A stretch of DNA of 5,708 nucleotides from an uncultured Lachnospiraceae bacterium (GCA_958426095.1 CATZYB010000163.1:1-5708); one strand, 5' to 3'; positions 1 to 5,708 are shown, numbered from the stretch's first letter. Program-made: numbers and translations. Notes: generated by a model from the letters alone, not told the origin.

Positions 1-900
1 TTCCCTGTCATAGGCTAAAATCGTCGGTTTTCCCGGCTTAACAGAGATTCCATGGGTAAATACATTCCCCGTAATATTCTCCAATACTTTCTTTGTATAA
101 TCCTTATTGCCTTTCGAACTTCCACCGGATAAAAGGACAATATCACTATCCTTCACTGACTGTGAAACGGCTTTAAATATTTCTTCTTCGTTATCTTTCA
201 CACGAAGCTGTCTTCGAACTGTCATTCCCACCGTTCGTGCCTCCGCCGCCAAACCATAGGAATTGATATCCCGTATCTTTGATGCGGTCAATGGTTCCCC
301 GATATCTACCAATTCATCCCCCGTGGAAATGATCGATACGATCGGCGATATATAAACTAAAACATCACAAATACCGAGCGCCGCCATTGTCCCGATATCC
401 CCTGCATTAATTCTCCGGCCCCTTTGGATCAGGCAGTCACCGAAAGCCATATCTTCGCCGATCTGAACAATATTTTCACCCTCGCTGACCGCCTTATATC
501 CAATGATTTTTGCCGCAGCATAGATTTCTGTATACTCTGCCATGAGGATTGCTGTCGCTCCATCCGGCACCATGGATCCGGTCTGTACCTGAACCGCTTC
601 GCCGGGACCTACGGCTGTCCGGGCCGTCTCTTCAATAGTCACCTGGTCTGTCACCCGGTAAAATGCCGGATTAGAATCACTGGCTCCATAGCTGTCTCTG
701 GCTATGATCGCATAACCATCCACCGTTGAACGTCTGAAAGGCGGCACATTTTCTTTCGCGATAATATCCTCAGCACAAATATATCCCAACGCATCCGCAC
801 AGGCAATTCGCCGTACTTTCAATACATCATTTTCTGTTTCTTTGTTCAGCTTTTCCCTGGCCTGGGCCAATGTGTCTGTGTTTAAAAGTTCTATATTCAA
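1..900 (-). CDS. moeA: Molybdopterin molybdenumtransferase MoeA (5' part; 3' end beyond window)
   Basis: The family catalyses insertion of molybdate or tungstate into adenylylated molybdopterin in the cytoplasm, the last step of Moco/Wco synthesis. Seen: 300 open codons from TTG 900-898 to the window edge. MoeA motifs occur in order: VPPFRRSTVDGYA at residues 52-64 (conserved Asp61), QTGSMVPDGA at 106-115 (conserved Thr107), ISTGDEL at 191-197, LLSGGSSKG at 256-264 followed by DYT at 267-269, and VKPGKP at 287-292. Typical MoeA is about 400 residues, so the C-terminal domain is missing; some clostridial homologues carry a further C-terminal binding-protein-like domain, which cannot be judged here. 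The TTG start overlaps the tupC stop as TTGA, with an SD-like AGGGAG at 916-911 lying inside tupC, so translation is probably coupled. Its place directly after a tungstate transporter suggests that it handles tungsten as well as, or instead of, molybdenum (inference). Confidence 0.93.
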   Translation of the reverse strand, partial: MNIELLNTDTLAQAREKLNKETENDVLKVRRIACADALGYICAEDIIAKENVPPFRRSTVDGYAIIARDSYGASDSNPAFYRVTDQVTIEETARTAVGPGEAVQVQTGSMVPDGATAILMAEYTEIYAAAKIIGYKAVSEGENIVQIGEDMAFGDCLIQRGRRINAGDIGTMAALGICDVLVYISPIVSIISTGDELVDIGEPLTASKIRDINSYGLAAEARTVGMTVRRQLRVKDNEEEIFKAVSQSVKDSDIVLLSGGSSKGNKDYTKKVLENITGNVFTHGISVKPGKPTILAYDRE

Positions 901-1601
901 ATTAAAAGTTCTCCCTCAACAAATCGCTTTGTTTCTTCATTTTCCGGGTGCGTAAAGAACTGCTCCGAACCGCAGCACTCAACAAGCTTTCCCCTTTTTA
1001 GCAATATCACTTCATCCGCGAGCCGCCGGGCCTGGGCCAGATTATGGGTCACCATGACCATCGTTGTTCCTTCGGACCGGTTCATTTTCATAAGCATTTT
1101 TTCGATCTCACTGGTCGTATAAGGGTCAATACTTGCACATGGTTCGTCCAGCAGCAGTAATTTAGGTTCAAATGACACTGCTCTTGCCAGTGCCGCCTTT
1201 TGCACTTCCCCTAATGACAGTTGATCCGCTTTTTTGTTTAACAACGGTTCCAGTCTTAATTCCATTGACAATCTCTGTATTTTTGTTTCAATAGCTTCTT
1301 TAGAGTAGTTTCTCAGCTTCATTGGATATGCTATATTTTTTTTGACAGTGGAAGCAATGAGATAAGGTTCCTGAAACACAAGCGTGATATCCTTTGCAGG
1401 TACTTTTTCCTCTCCATTGTACCAGATCTTCCCGTCGTCCTTTTGTATCAGATCTGCGATCAAATTTAGCAGCGTTGATTTTCCCGCCCCATTAGGTCCG
1501 ACGATGGCCGTGATCTTCCCTGCTTTGATCGTCAGCCGGTCAATATCCAGTACCATAACTCCCTGATAAGTTTTTTTCAGTTTTTCAACTTCTATTTTCA
1601 T
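897..1601 (-). CDS. tupC: Tungstate ABC transporter ATP-binding protein TupC
   Basis: This is the cytoplasmic ATPase subunit that drives oxyanion import through TupB. The 234-residue protein is a normal-length single nucleotide-binding domain: Walker A GPNGAGKST at 35-43, Q-loop Gln77 (VFQEP), C-loop LSLGE at 128-132, Walker B LLLLDEP at 148-154, D-loop SID at 157-159 and H-loop His186 (VTHN). It lacks the C-terminal TOBE/MOP regulatory domain found on ModC-type molybdate ATPases, which fits the Tup family. The C-loop is unusual, with Leu where the LSGGQ consensus has its first Gly. The ATG at 1601 lies 3 nt after the tupB stop and has only a weak purine-rich site upstream (GAGCGGA), so it is probably translated by coupling to tupB. 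The assignment to tungstate rests mainly on tupA and tupB; the ATPase alone would only say importer ATPase. Confidence 0.93.
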   Translation of the reverse strand: MKIEVEKLKKTYQGVMVLDIDRLTIKAGKITAIVGPNGAGKSTLLNLIADLIQKDDGKIWYNGEEKVPAKDITLVFQEPYLIASTVKKNIAYPMKLRNYSKEAIETKIQRLSMELRLEPLLNKKADQLSLGEVQKAALARAVSFEPKLLLLDEPCASIDPYTTSEIEKMLMKMNRSEGTTMVMVTHNLAQARRLADEVILLKRGKLVECCGSEQFFTHPENEETKRFVEGELLI

Positions 1602-1604
1602 GGA

Positions 1605-2300
1605 TCATCCGCTCTTTTCTCTCTGAAAATGGTAGAGAATCGTATTTACCGCAAAGGAAATGATCAATAAAATAATTCCCACGGCCAGGGCTCTTTCATA
1701 TTCGCCCATTCCTTTTAGCTGAGATATGTATGTTGTCATGACCCGGGTCTTGCCGTCAATATTACCGCCCACGATCATAACTGCTCCGACCTCTGAAATT
1801 GCTCTCGAAAAACCGGACACCAGAGCAACAACAAGACCACCGCGCAGTTCAAGTAGGAACAATTCCATCGTCTGCAAAGGGCTGGCTCCCAATGTCTTTG
1901 CCAACCGATTGATCTTATCCTGCTTTTCTCCGGCCGCATTGATCGTCAGTCCGGTAATGATCGGCAAGATCATCAATATTTGTGCGATGATCATGATCGT
2001 CACCGTATAATTCAACCGCAGACTTCCCAAAGGTCCTCTGCGCATGAAAAAGATATAAACCAAAAGACCGCAAAGCACCGGAGGCATCCCCATCAGTGTA
2101 TAAATCAAACGCATCAACAGATGCTTCATCGGAAACCGATATTTTGCTATCAAAATACCAAGAAATATCCCCAACACCCCTGCGGCCAGCAGGGATGTCA
2201 GCGATACTCTCAAAGACAATAAAACAACTTCAAATACTTCGGCATCTAAAGAAAATATCAGTCGAAAGGCTTCTTTAATGCCTTCTATAATAATATTCAT
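1605..2300 (-). CDS. tupB: Tungstate ABC transporter permease TupB
   Basis: This is the inner-membrane permease of the importer, expected to work as a homodimer with two TupC subunits. The 231-residue protein shows about five hydrophobic segments at roughly residues 27-52, 62-86, 99-119, 155-178 and 205-225. The cytoplasmic coupling loop, equivalent to the EAA loop, lies around 131-150 (LAKTLGASPLQT). Segments typical of TupB are GMPPVLCGLLVYIFF at 71-85, followed by RRGPLGSL, and SRAISEVGAVMIVGGN at 165-180. The ATG at 2300 is 5 nt after the tupA stop. No good Shine-Dalgarno sequence is visible before it, so I infer re-initiation after tupA. The start is supported by the N-terminal EGIKEAFRLIFS, which matches what I know of TupB N-termini. 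A generic molybdate (ModB/WtpB) permease is the main alternative and is less likely given the neighbouring TupA. Confidence 0.93.
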   Translation of the reverse strand: MNIIIEGIKEAFRLIFSLDAEVFEVVLLSLRVSLTSLLAAGVLGIFLGILIAKYRFPMKHLLMRLIYTLMGMPPVLCGLLVYIFFMRRGPLGSLRLNYTVTIMIIAQILMILPIITGLTINAAGEKQDKINRLAKTLGASPLQTMELFLLELRGGLVVALVSGFSRAISEVGAVMIVGGNIDGKTRVMTTYISQLKGMGEYERALAVGIILLIISFAVNTILYHFQREKSG

Positions 2301-2305
2301 GCCGG

Positions 2306-3217
2306 TTACTGAGCATTTGGTGTAAATAACGGCGCTCCATATTTGTCCACGCCATATTCACCGATCAGCGTCTGTGTTTCTTCCGAAGTGATCCAGTTCT
2401 GGAACGCTTTTGCGCCCTCATGGTTAATGGACGCATTCTTATCCGGATTTACACAAATGACGCCATACTGATTGTACAAAATACCACTCTCATCTTTCTC
2501 ACAGACGATCATCAAATCCTCACCCAAATCCAGATTCAGCCATGTCGCTCTGTCTGATAATGTATAAGCCAATGTTTCATTGGCCATTTCAAGAACAGCG
2601 CCCATTCCGGCGCCCGCTTCCACATACCAGTCGCCGCCTGGTTCAATGCCGCATTTTTCCCAAATCGTCAGTTCCTTTTTATGTGTACCGGATTCATCGC
2701 TTCTTGAAATAAAAGTAGATTCCGTTTCGCTTAACATCTGAAATGCTTTAACCGCATCATTTGGCGCCTCCGTATAAATTCCTGCAGGATCATCCTTAGG
2801 TCCGATCAAAATAAAGTCGTTGTACATAACGTCTTTTCTTCCGTCTTCATCTGCATGTCCGCCCTCGACAAAGGCTTTTTCAGATGCCGGAGAATGTACG
2901 AGAAGCACATCGGCTTCACCATTCTCGCCCATCTTCATCGCTTCGCCTGAACCTACGGAAACAACATCCACACTGTAACCCGTCGCTTCCTCAAACACCG
3001 GAAGAATCTCATCTAATAAGCCGCTGTCTTTCGTGCTTGTTGTCGTTGCAAGAATCAATGTCCCCTTATTTCCGGCACTATCCGTTTCTACGCTGTCTGT
3101 CTCCATACTTTCCGCGGCAGTTGCCTTTGTTTCAGCCTTTGTATCACTATCTGTTGTCTTGCCGCATGCACAAAGCATCAACGCACATATGCACAAAATC
3201 ACCCATAATTTTTTCAT
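2306..3217 (-). CDS. tupA: Tungstate-binding lipoprotein TupA
   Basis: This is the extracytoplasmic substrate-binding protein that captures tungstate and delivers it to TupBC. The 303-residue precursor begins with a lipoprotein signal peptide: Lys2-Lys3, a hydrophobic core, and the lipobox LCAC with Cys18 as the probable lipidated residue. Residues 19-51 form a low-complexity Thr/Ser/Glu/Asp/Lys tether. The mature domain starts near 52 and carries the family hallmark TTTST at 58-62, then DVLLVHSP at 103-110, VMYNDFILIGP at 130-140, SRSDESGTHKKE at 171-182, the AGAGMG stretch at 201-206 and YNQYGVICVNP at 248-258. TTTST and SRSDxSGTH are the oxyanion-site motifs of TupA/WtpA-like PBPs. The start is set by AGGAGG at 3230-3225, 7 nt before the ATG. 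It is the first gene of tupABC-moeA and lies behind its own promoter. Tungstate rather than molybdate preference is inferred from the family and not provable here. Confidence 0.95.
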   Translation of the reverse strand: MKKLWVILCICALMLCACGKTTDSDTKAETKATAAESMETDSVETDSAGNKGTLILATTTSTKDSGLLDEILPVFEEATGYSVDVVSVGSGEAMKMGENGEADVLLVHSPASEKAFVEGGHADEDGRKDVMYNDFILIGPKDDPAGIYTEAPNDAVKAFQMLSETESTFISRSDESGTHKKELTIWEKCGIEPGGDWYVEAGAGMGAVLEMANETLAYTLSDRATWLNLDLGEDLMIVCEKDESGILYNQYGVICVNPDKNASINHEGAKAFQNWITSEETQTLIGEYGVDKYGAPLFTPNAQ

Positions 3218-3253
3218 GAAATTTCCTCCTCACTATTAAGCATTTTTTATTCT

Positions 3254-3282
3254 ATCTTATTATAGTATACAGTGAAAGTCAA
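3254..3282 (-). promoter_or_regulatory. Candidate sigma-A promoter of tupABC-moeA
   Basis: On the minus strand, TTGACT (3282-3277, 5 of 6 to the -35 consensus) is separated by exactly 17 nt from TAAGAT (3259-3254, 4 of 6 to the -10 consensus). Transcription would start near 3247, leaving a leader of about 30 nt that holds little beyond the AGGAGG ribosome binding site at 3230-3225. A perfect TATAAT at 3264-3259 is also present but stands only 12 nt from the TTGACT. The short leader leaves no room for a molybdenum-cofactor riboswitch. Confidence 0.5.
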
Positions 3283-3331
3283 TAAAATCATGTTATTTTT
3301 CATTGATTTTTTGGGCATTTTGCACTATTCC

Positions 3332-3580
3332 AACATTTCTTTATACTTCTCGTTCTCCCTCAACTTGAACAGTCGCAAATTTTGCGACAGTTCAACTATC
3401 AGCAGATAATTCCTCTTTAAGCGCATTATTAATATGCTTACCAATTGTTTTTACATCCCTGTCAAACAATTCAGACATCTGGTTCCGATTTAACCATACC
3501 GTATCATTTTCTACAGTTACAGGTATCCTTATCTGATGATCTTCCGTCTCAAAAATTACGATCTCATTATTTTTCTGCAT
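3332..3580 (-). pseudogene. Truncated RhuM-family (virulence RhuM-like) gene remnant
   Basis: RhuM-family proteins are DNA-binding-like proteins of about 300-350 residues, common in mobile or accessory regions; their function is poorly known. Only the N-terminal part is here. From the ATG at 3580, with AGGAGG at 3592-3587 and a 6-nt spacer, 62 codons run to TGA 3394-3392. They include NDTVWLNRNQMSELFDRD (residues 25-42) and TIGKHINNALKEEL (45-58), the family's N-terminal helix-turn-helix region. In the same frame after the stop the sequence still reads TVAKFATVQVEGEREV, stop (TAA 3343-3341), RNV. This matches the usual family continuation, in which VVAKFAT-like sequence is followed by REVxRxx-YYNLD. 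Similarity then stops abruptly near 3332, so the rest of the gene is deleted. A possible upstream start at 3685 lies inside spoIVB and is unlikely. The 62-residue product might still be made, since its start signals are good, but I consider the gene dead. Confidence 0.72.
3365..3395. repeat. 31-nt near-perfect palindrome across the rhuM remnant stop codon
   Basis: The arms are TTGAAC (3365-3370) and GTTCAA (3390-3395), an A/A mismatch at 3371 and 3389, then GTCGCAAA (3372-3379) and TTTGCGAC (3381-3388) around a single central base. Fourteen of fifteen positions pair. The inner part corresponds to the VAKFAT codons of the RhuM family; the minus-strand TGA (3394-3392) sits in the outer arm. Neither side is followed by a T-run, so it is not an intrinsic terminator. 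Confidence 0.85.
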
Positions 3581-3620
3581 TCTGCTCCTCCTTTTGCTTT
3601 TTTCCACTTTCCGCCCCGAC

Positions 3621-4892
3621 TCACTGCTCCAGCATATTCTCAATAAATATCCCATACCCTCTCGTCGGGTCATTGACAAATACATGCGTTACCGCCCCCA
3701 CTATCCTGCCATTCTGCACGATCGGACTGCCCGACATTCCCTGGACAATACCGTTGGTGGTGTTCAGCAAATCTTCATCCGTGATCTTAATGACCATGTC
3801 CCGGTTTTTTCCGGCGCCGCCAAGGTCCAGGCTCTCAATTTCCACATCATAATCTTTGACGCCGCCATCGACGCAGCAGCGAACGATGGCCGGTCCCTTT
3901 TCCACTTCATGGCGAAAGCCGACAGGAAGCGCCTGACTCTCATCATAGAGTTTCACATCATCGGATAAGGTCCCGAAGATACCATTGTCATTATTGGATT
4001 CAATCGTTCCAAGAATCCGGCCGTATTTATAATCAATATTACCGACCATTTCCCCGGGTACGCCGTTCTGTCCTTTGACAATGGACAGAATATTCGACTG
4101 GTAAAGGCGTCCGCTGCTGATATCGATTCTCTGGCTTGTATCCACGTCGGTAATACTGTGGCCCAGCGCTGCAAAATGGTTCTCGGAATCTACATAACTG
4201 AGTGTTCCGATTCCCTGAGCATCCTGCCGGATCCATACGCCAATCTTATATTTTGAATCTTCCGTCCTGACCGGCGTCACCCGCACCTCAACTTCCTCGT
4301 TATTTCTCAGAATTTTCAATAACATATCCCCGCCATCCCAGTTTTCCAATGTCTCTGTCAGATCATCAATGGATTGAATTTCTTTGCCTTCCAGAGCCAC
4401 AATATAATCGCCGCTCTGCAAAACATCCTCGGCCGGTTCCACCCGATCGCCATCGTATGTTGTCACTGCGCCAGTCCCCAAAACCATTACGCCTTTTGTA
4501 CGAATATAAATCCCCACCGGCATTCCTAACGGCATCAATTTCATCTCATCGACCACATCGACTTCCACATCTTTTAAATGAAAGCCCATCCATTGCAGTG
4601 AGAAGTGATAAGTACCCTTTTCTTCAATGTTGACGGATACCGGCTCATTTAAATCCAGATGAATTTGATTCGAAGGTACTTTTTCACCATTTATATTGGC
4701 CACTGCAAGACTCTCACCGTCACCCTCCATCGTGAGAGGCAGGTTAAAGTCCAGCATTTTTTCTTCTCCCACCGTCAGCTTCCACACATCCGGTATGGAT
4801 GTGTGGATGGTATAAGAAAGATAATACAAAAAAGCGCAAAGATAAATTATAAATACAACGATGAGCCACCTGCGGTACTTTTTCCGATTCAT
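3621..4892 (-). CDS. spoIVB: SpoIVB sporulation serine peptidase (family S55)
   Basis: SpoIVB is made in the forespore and secreted into the intermembrane space. There it cleaves SpoIVFA, releasing the SpoIVFB protease that activates pro-sigma-K in the mother cell. The 423-residue protein matches the usual length (B. subtilis 426). It has a basic N-terminus, one membrane segment at about 9-28, and a PDZ domain around 120-208 (MPVGIYIRTKGVMVLG, SGDYIVALEGKEI). The S55 domain carries QGIGTLSYVD at 226-235, His245 in AALGHS, Asp372 in KITDEDLL and Ser387 in GMSGSP. His to Ser is 142 residues and Asp to Ser 15, the same as H236/D363/S378 in B. subtilis, so the protease should be active. The start at 4892 is chosen because GGAGG (4904-4900) lies 7 nt upstream; a longer reading from 4940 would begin inside the recN terminator. 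The upstream neighbour is recN, as is usual, but spo0A does not follow. Confidence 0.97.
   Translation of the reverse strand: MNRKKYRRWLIVVFIIYLCAFLYYLSYTIHTSIPDVWKLTVGEEKMLDFNLPLTMEGDGESLAVANINGEKVPSNQIHLDLNEPVSVNIEEKGTYHFSLQWMGFHLKDVEVDVVDEMKLMPLGMPVGIYIRTKGVMVLGTGAVTTYDGDRVEPAEDVLQSGDYIVALEGKEIQSIDDLTETLENWDGGDMLLKILRNNEEVEVRVTPVRTEDSKYKIGVWIRQDAQGIGTLSYVDSENHFAALGHSITDVDTSQRIDISSGRLYQSNILSIVKGQNGVPGEMVGNIDYKYGRILGTIESNNDNGIFGTLSDDVKLYDESQALPVGFRHEVEKGPAIVRCCVDGGVKDYDVEIESLDLGGAGKNRDMVIKITDEDLLNTTNGIVQGMSGSPIVQNGRIVGAVTHVFVNDPTRGYGIFIENMLEQ
4781..4807. repeat. Perfect 11-bp inverted repeat inside spoIVB
   Basis: TCCACACATCC (4781-4791) and GGATGTGTGGA (4797-4807) are exact reverse complements around a 5-nt loop. 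In the spoIVB mRNA this falls on codons about 29-37 (H-T-S-I-P-D-V-W), just after the membrane segment. No T-run follows on either strand, so it is not a terminator. A function as an mRNA structure is possible but unproven. Confidence 0.7.
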
Positions 4893-4908
4893 CCTATCGC
4901 CTCCATAC

Positions 4909-4944
4909 AAAAAAATAAAGGATATACGAGCTGCGTACATCCTT
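4909..4944 (-). terminator. Intrinsic terminator after recN
   Basis: On the minus strand, AAGGATGTACG (4944-4934) can pair with CGTATATCCTT (4928-4918) around the 5-nt loop CAGCT. This is an 11-bp stem with one G-U wobble, followed at once by TTTATTTTTTT (4919-4909). It begins 18 nt after the recN stop and ends just before the spoIVB ribosome binding site, so it should end recN transcripts and insulate spoIVB from vegetative readthrough. Confidence 0.8.
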
Positions 4945-4962
4945 CATAGTATGTGACCATAT

Positions 4963-5708
4963 TTAGTTTTTCAAACAGGTTTTTCTAAACTGTTCTGCCA
5001 TTTTTTTCATTTCGTCGGCACTGTCTAAGATCGTCTGGGTAATCTCCACACCGCCCATGAGACGGCCAACTTCACGCACCTGTTCATCTTCCGAAAGTTC
5101 CCGGATCTGCGTCTTCGTCCGCTCACCTTCCGCTGTTTTTTCAATCAGATAATGACTGTCTGCCATAGCCGCGATCTGCGGCAGATGGGTAATACAAAGC
5201 ACCTGATGGCTTCTTCCTATGTAGGCCATCTTCTCAGCCACTTTCTGGGCTGTCCGTCCGCTGATCCCCGTATCAATTTCATCAAAGATCAACGTCGGAA
5301 TCTCATCAATTTCAGCAAGTACAGATTTAATACCAAGCATAATTCTGGAAAGCTCACCACCGGAAGCCACCTGACCAAGTGGTTTCACATCCTCGCCCGG
5401 ATTTGTGGAAACAAGAAATTCAACGTCATCACTGCCGTTCTTCGTATATTTGCCCAGCGGAGAAACTTTTATCTGAAAGCGCACTTGAAGAAAGTTTAAA
5501 TCCTTTAAAGATTCTTCCATCTGTTTTTCCAGAACGGCTGCATATTTCCTGCGGATACTGCTGACCTCTTCCGATAACTGCTTCAATGTTTTTTCGCTGG
5601 CCAAAAGCTTTGCCTTCACCTCGGAAAGCCAGTCATCATACCCTTTCAACCGATCAAGCTCAGTCTGCTTCTCTGCCTGATATTTTAAAAAATCTTCGAT
5701 GGATGCTC
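4963..5708 (-). CDS. recN: DNA repair protein RecN (C-terminal part; 5' end beyond window)
   Basis: RecN is an SMC-like cytoplasmic ATPase of double-strand-break repair, part of the SOS/recombination response. The window holds the last 247 residues (the frame is open to the edge, first full codon at 5706) of a protein usually about 550-570 long. Numbering from that codon, a charged coiled-coil return arm covers about 1-75. The C-terminal ATPase half follows, with the ABC signature VASGGELSR at 113-121, Walker B TLIFDEIDTGISG at 138-150 (Asp142-Glu143) and the His-switch ITHLPQIAAMADSHYLI at 172-188. The protein ends normally (TAA 4965-4963) and is followed by a terminator. A TTG at 5649 is internal and not the start, since homologous sequence continues upstream of it. 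recN next to spoIVB is a conserved order in Bacillus and Clostridia. Confidence 0.96.
   Translation of the reverse strand, partial: ASIEDFLKYQAEKQTELDRLKGYDDWLSEVKAKLLASEKTLKQLSEEVSSIRRKYAAVLEKQMEESLKDLNFLQVRFQIKVSPLGKYTKNGSDDVEFLVSTNPGEDVKPLGQVASGGELSRIMLGIKSVLAEIDEIPTLIFDEIDTGISGRTAQKVAEKMAYIGRSHQVLCITHLPQIAAMADSHYLIEKTAEGERTKTQIRELSEDEQVREVGRLMGGVEITQTILDSADEMKKMAEQFRKTCLKN

Noticed and set aside
424..729. Plus-strand reading frame of 101 codons
   Set aside because: It lies antisense to moeA, whose frame carries clear conserved motifs throughout, and its translation shows no recognisable domain.
2306..3217. Molybdate-binding ModA or phosphate-binding PstS as the identity of the lipoprotein
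   Set aside because: The TTTST hallmark, the SRSDESGTH motif and the TupB-type permease fit the Tup family better.
3259..3282. Promoter made from the perfect TATAAT with the TTGACT box
   Set aside because: The spacer is only 12 nt, too short for sigma-A; TAAGAT at 17 nt is preferred, though the TATAAT may act with another -35.
908..3364. 13-bp direct repeat gttctccctcaac at 908-920 and 3352-3364 bracketing tupABC
   Set aside because: One such match is expected by chance about once in four windows this size. One copy is inside the conserved end of tupC, and the cassette includes moeA outside the repeat.
3328..3390. Alternative minus-strand frame after the rhuM stop, beginning LSQNLRLFKLREN
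   Set aside because: It has no start codon signal and is short; the frame in register with the rhuM fragment gives the better family match (TVAKFATVQ, REV).
3365..3395. Palindrome as an intrinsic terminator for spoIVB
   Set aside because: No T-run follows on the minus strand (next bases are GTTGAGGGAG) or on the plus strand.
3581..3685. Longer form of the rhuM fragment starting at 3685
   Set aside because: The added segment is the spoIVB 3' end read in another frame; the start at 3580 has AGGAGG at the right distance and begins where RhuM homology begins.
3445..3968. Overlapping plus-strand reading frames of 135 and 124 codons
   Set aside because: They run antisense to spoIVB and the rhuM remnant and have no domain character. 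The same applies to the plus-strand frames opposite tupB, tupA and recN.
4893..4940. Longer spoIVB with 16 extra N-terminal residues from 4940
   Set aside because: This start lies inside the recN terminator hairpin and would place extra residues before the basic membrane anchor; the GGAGG site fits the start at 4892.
1..5708. CRISPR array, tRNA, rRNA, insertion sequence or attachment site
   Set aside because: No regularly spaced repeats, tRNA-like cloverleaf, rRNA sequence or transposase was seen on either strand.

Overview
All genes in this window lie on the minus strand, so they read from high to low coordinates. The order is recN (3' part), spoIVB, a broken rhuM-like gene, tupA, tupB, tupC and moeA (5' part). 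The window suggests a spore-forming, anaerobic member of the Clostridia (Bacillota). The reasons are the SpoIVB sporulation protease next to recN, strong AGGAGG-type ribosome binding sites, TTG start usage, moderate GC content, and protein sequences close to clostridial families. The exact genus cannot be read from the sequence.

From 5708 to 4963 is the C-terminal half of the DNA-repair ATPase RecN, closed by an intrinsic terminator (4944-4909). spoIVB (4892-3621) follows and carries its full H/D/S catalytic triad. In Bacillus and many Clostridia the next gene would be spo0A. Here the next sequence is a decayed 5' fragment of a RhuM-family gene (3580 to about 3332), with two in-frame stops and a 31-nt palindrome across the first stop.

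From about 3282 to 1 is a metal-uptake and cofactor operon. A sigma-A-like promoter (3282-3254) precedes tupA (lipoprotein that binds tungstate), tupB (permease), tupC (ATPase) and moeA (molybdopterin molybdenumtransferase, cut by the window start). The gene junctions are 5 nt, 3 nt and a 4-nt TTGA overlap, so the four genes are almost certainly co-transcribed and translationally coupled. The logic is that TupABC imports tungstate (possibly also molybdate) and MoeA inserts the metal into molybdopterin, giving the cofactor of W/Mo enzymes. No such enzyme is inside the window.

I did not find a clear new system. The points most worth a second look are the break in recN-spoIVB-spo0A synteny, the palindrome at the stop codon of the rhuM remnant, a perfect 11-bp hairpin early in spoIVB, and the possible overlap of a forespore promoter with the recN terminator.
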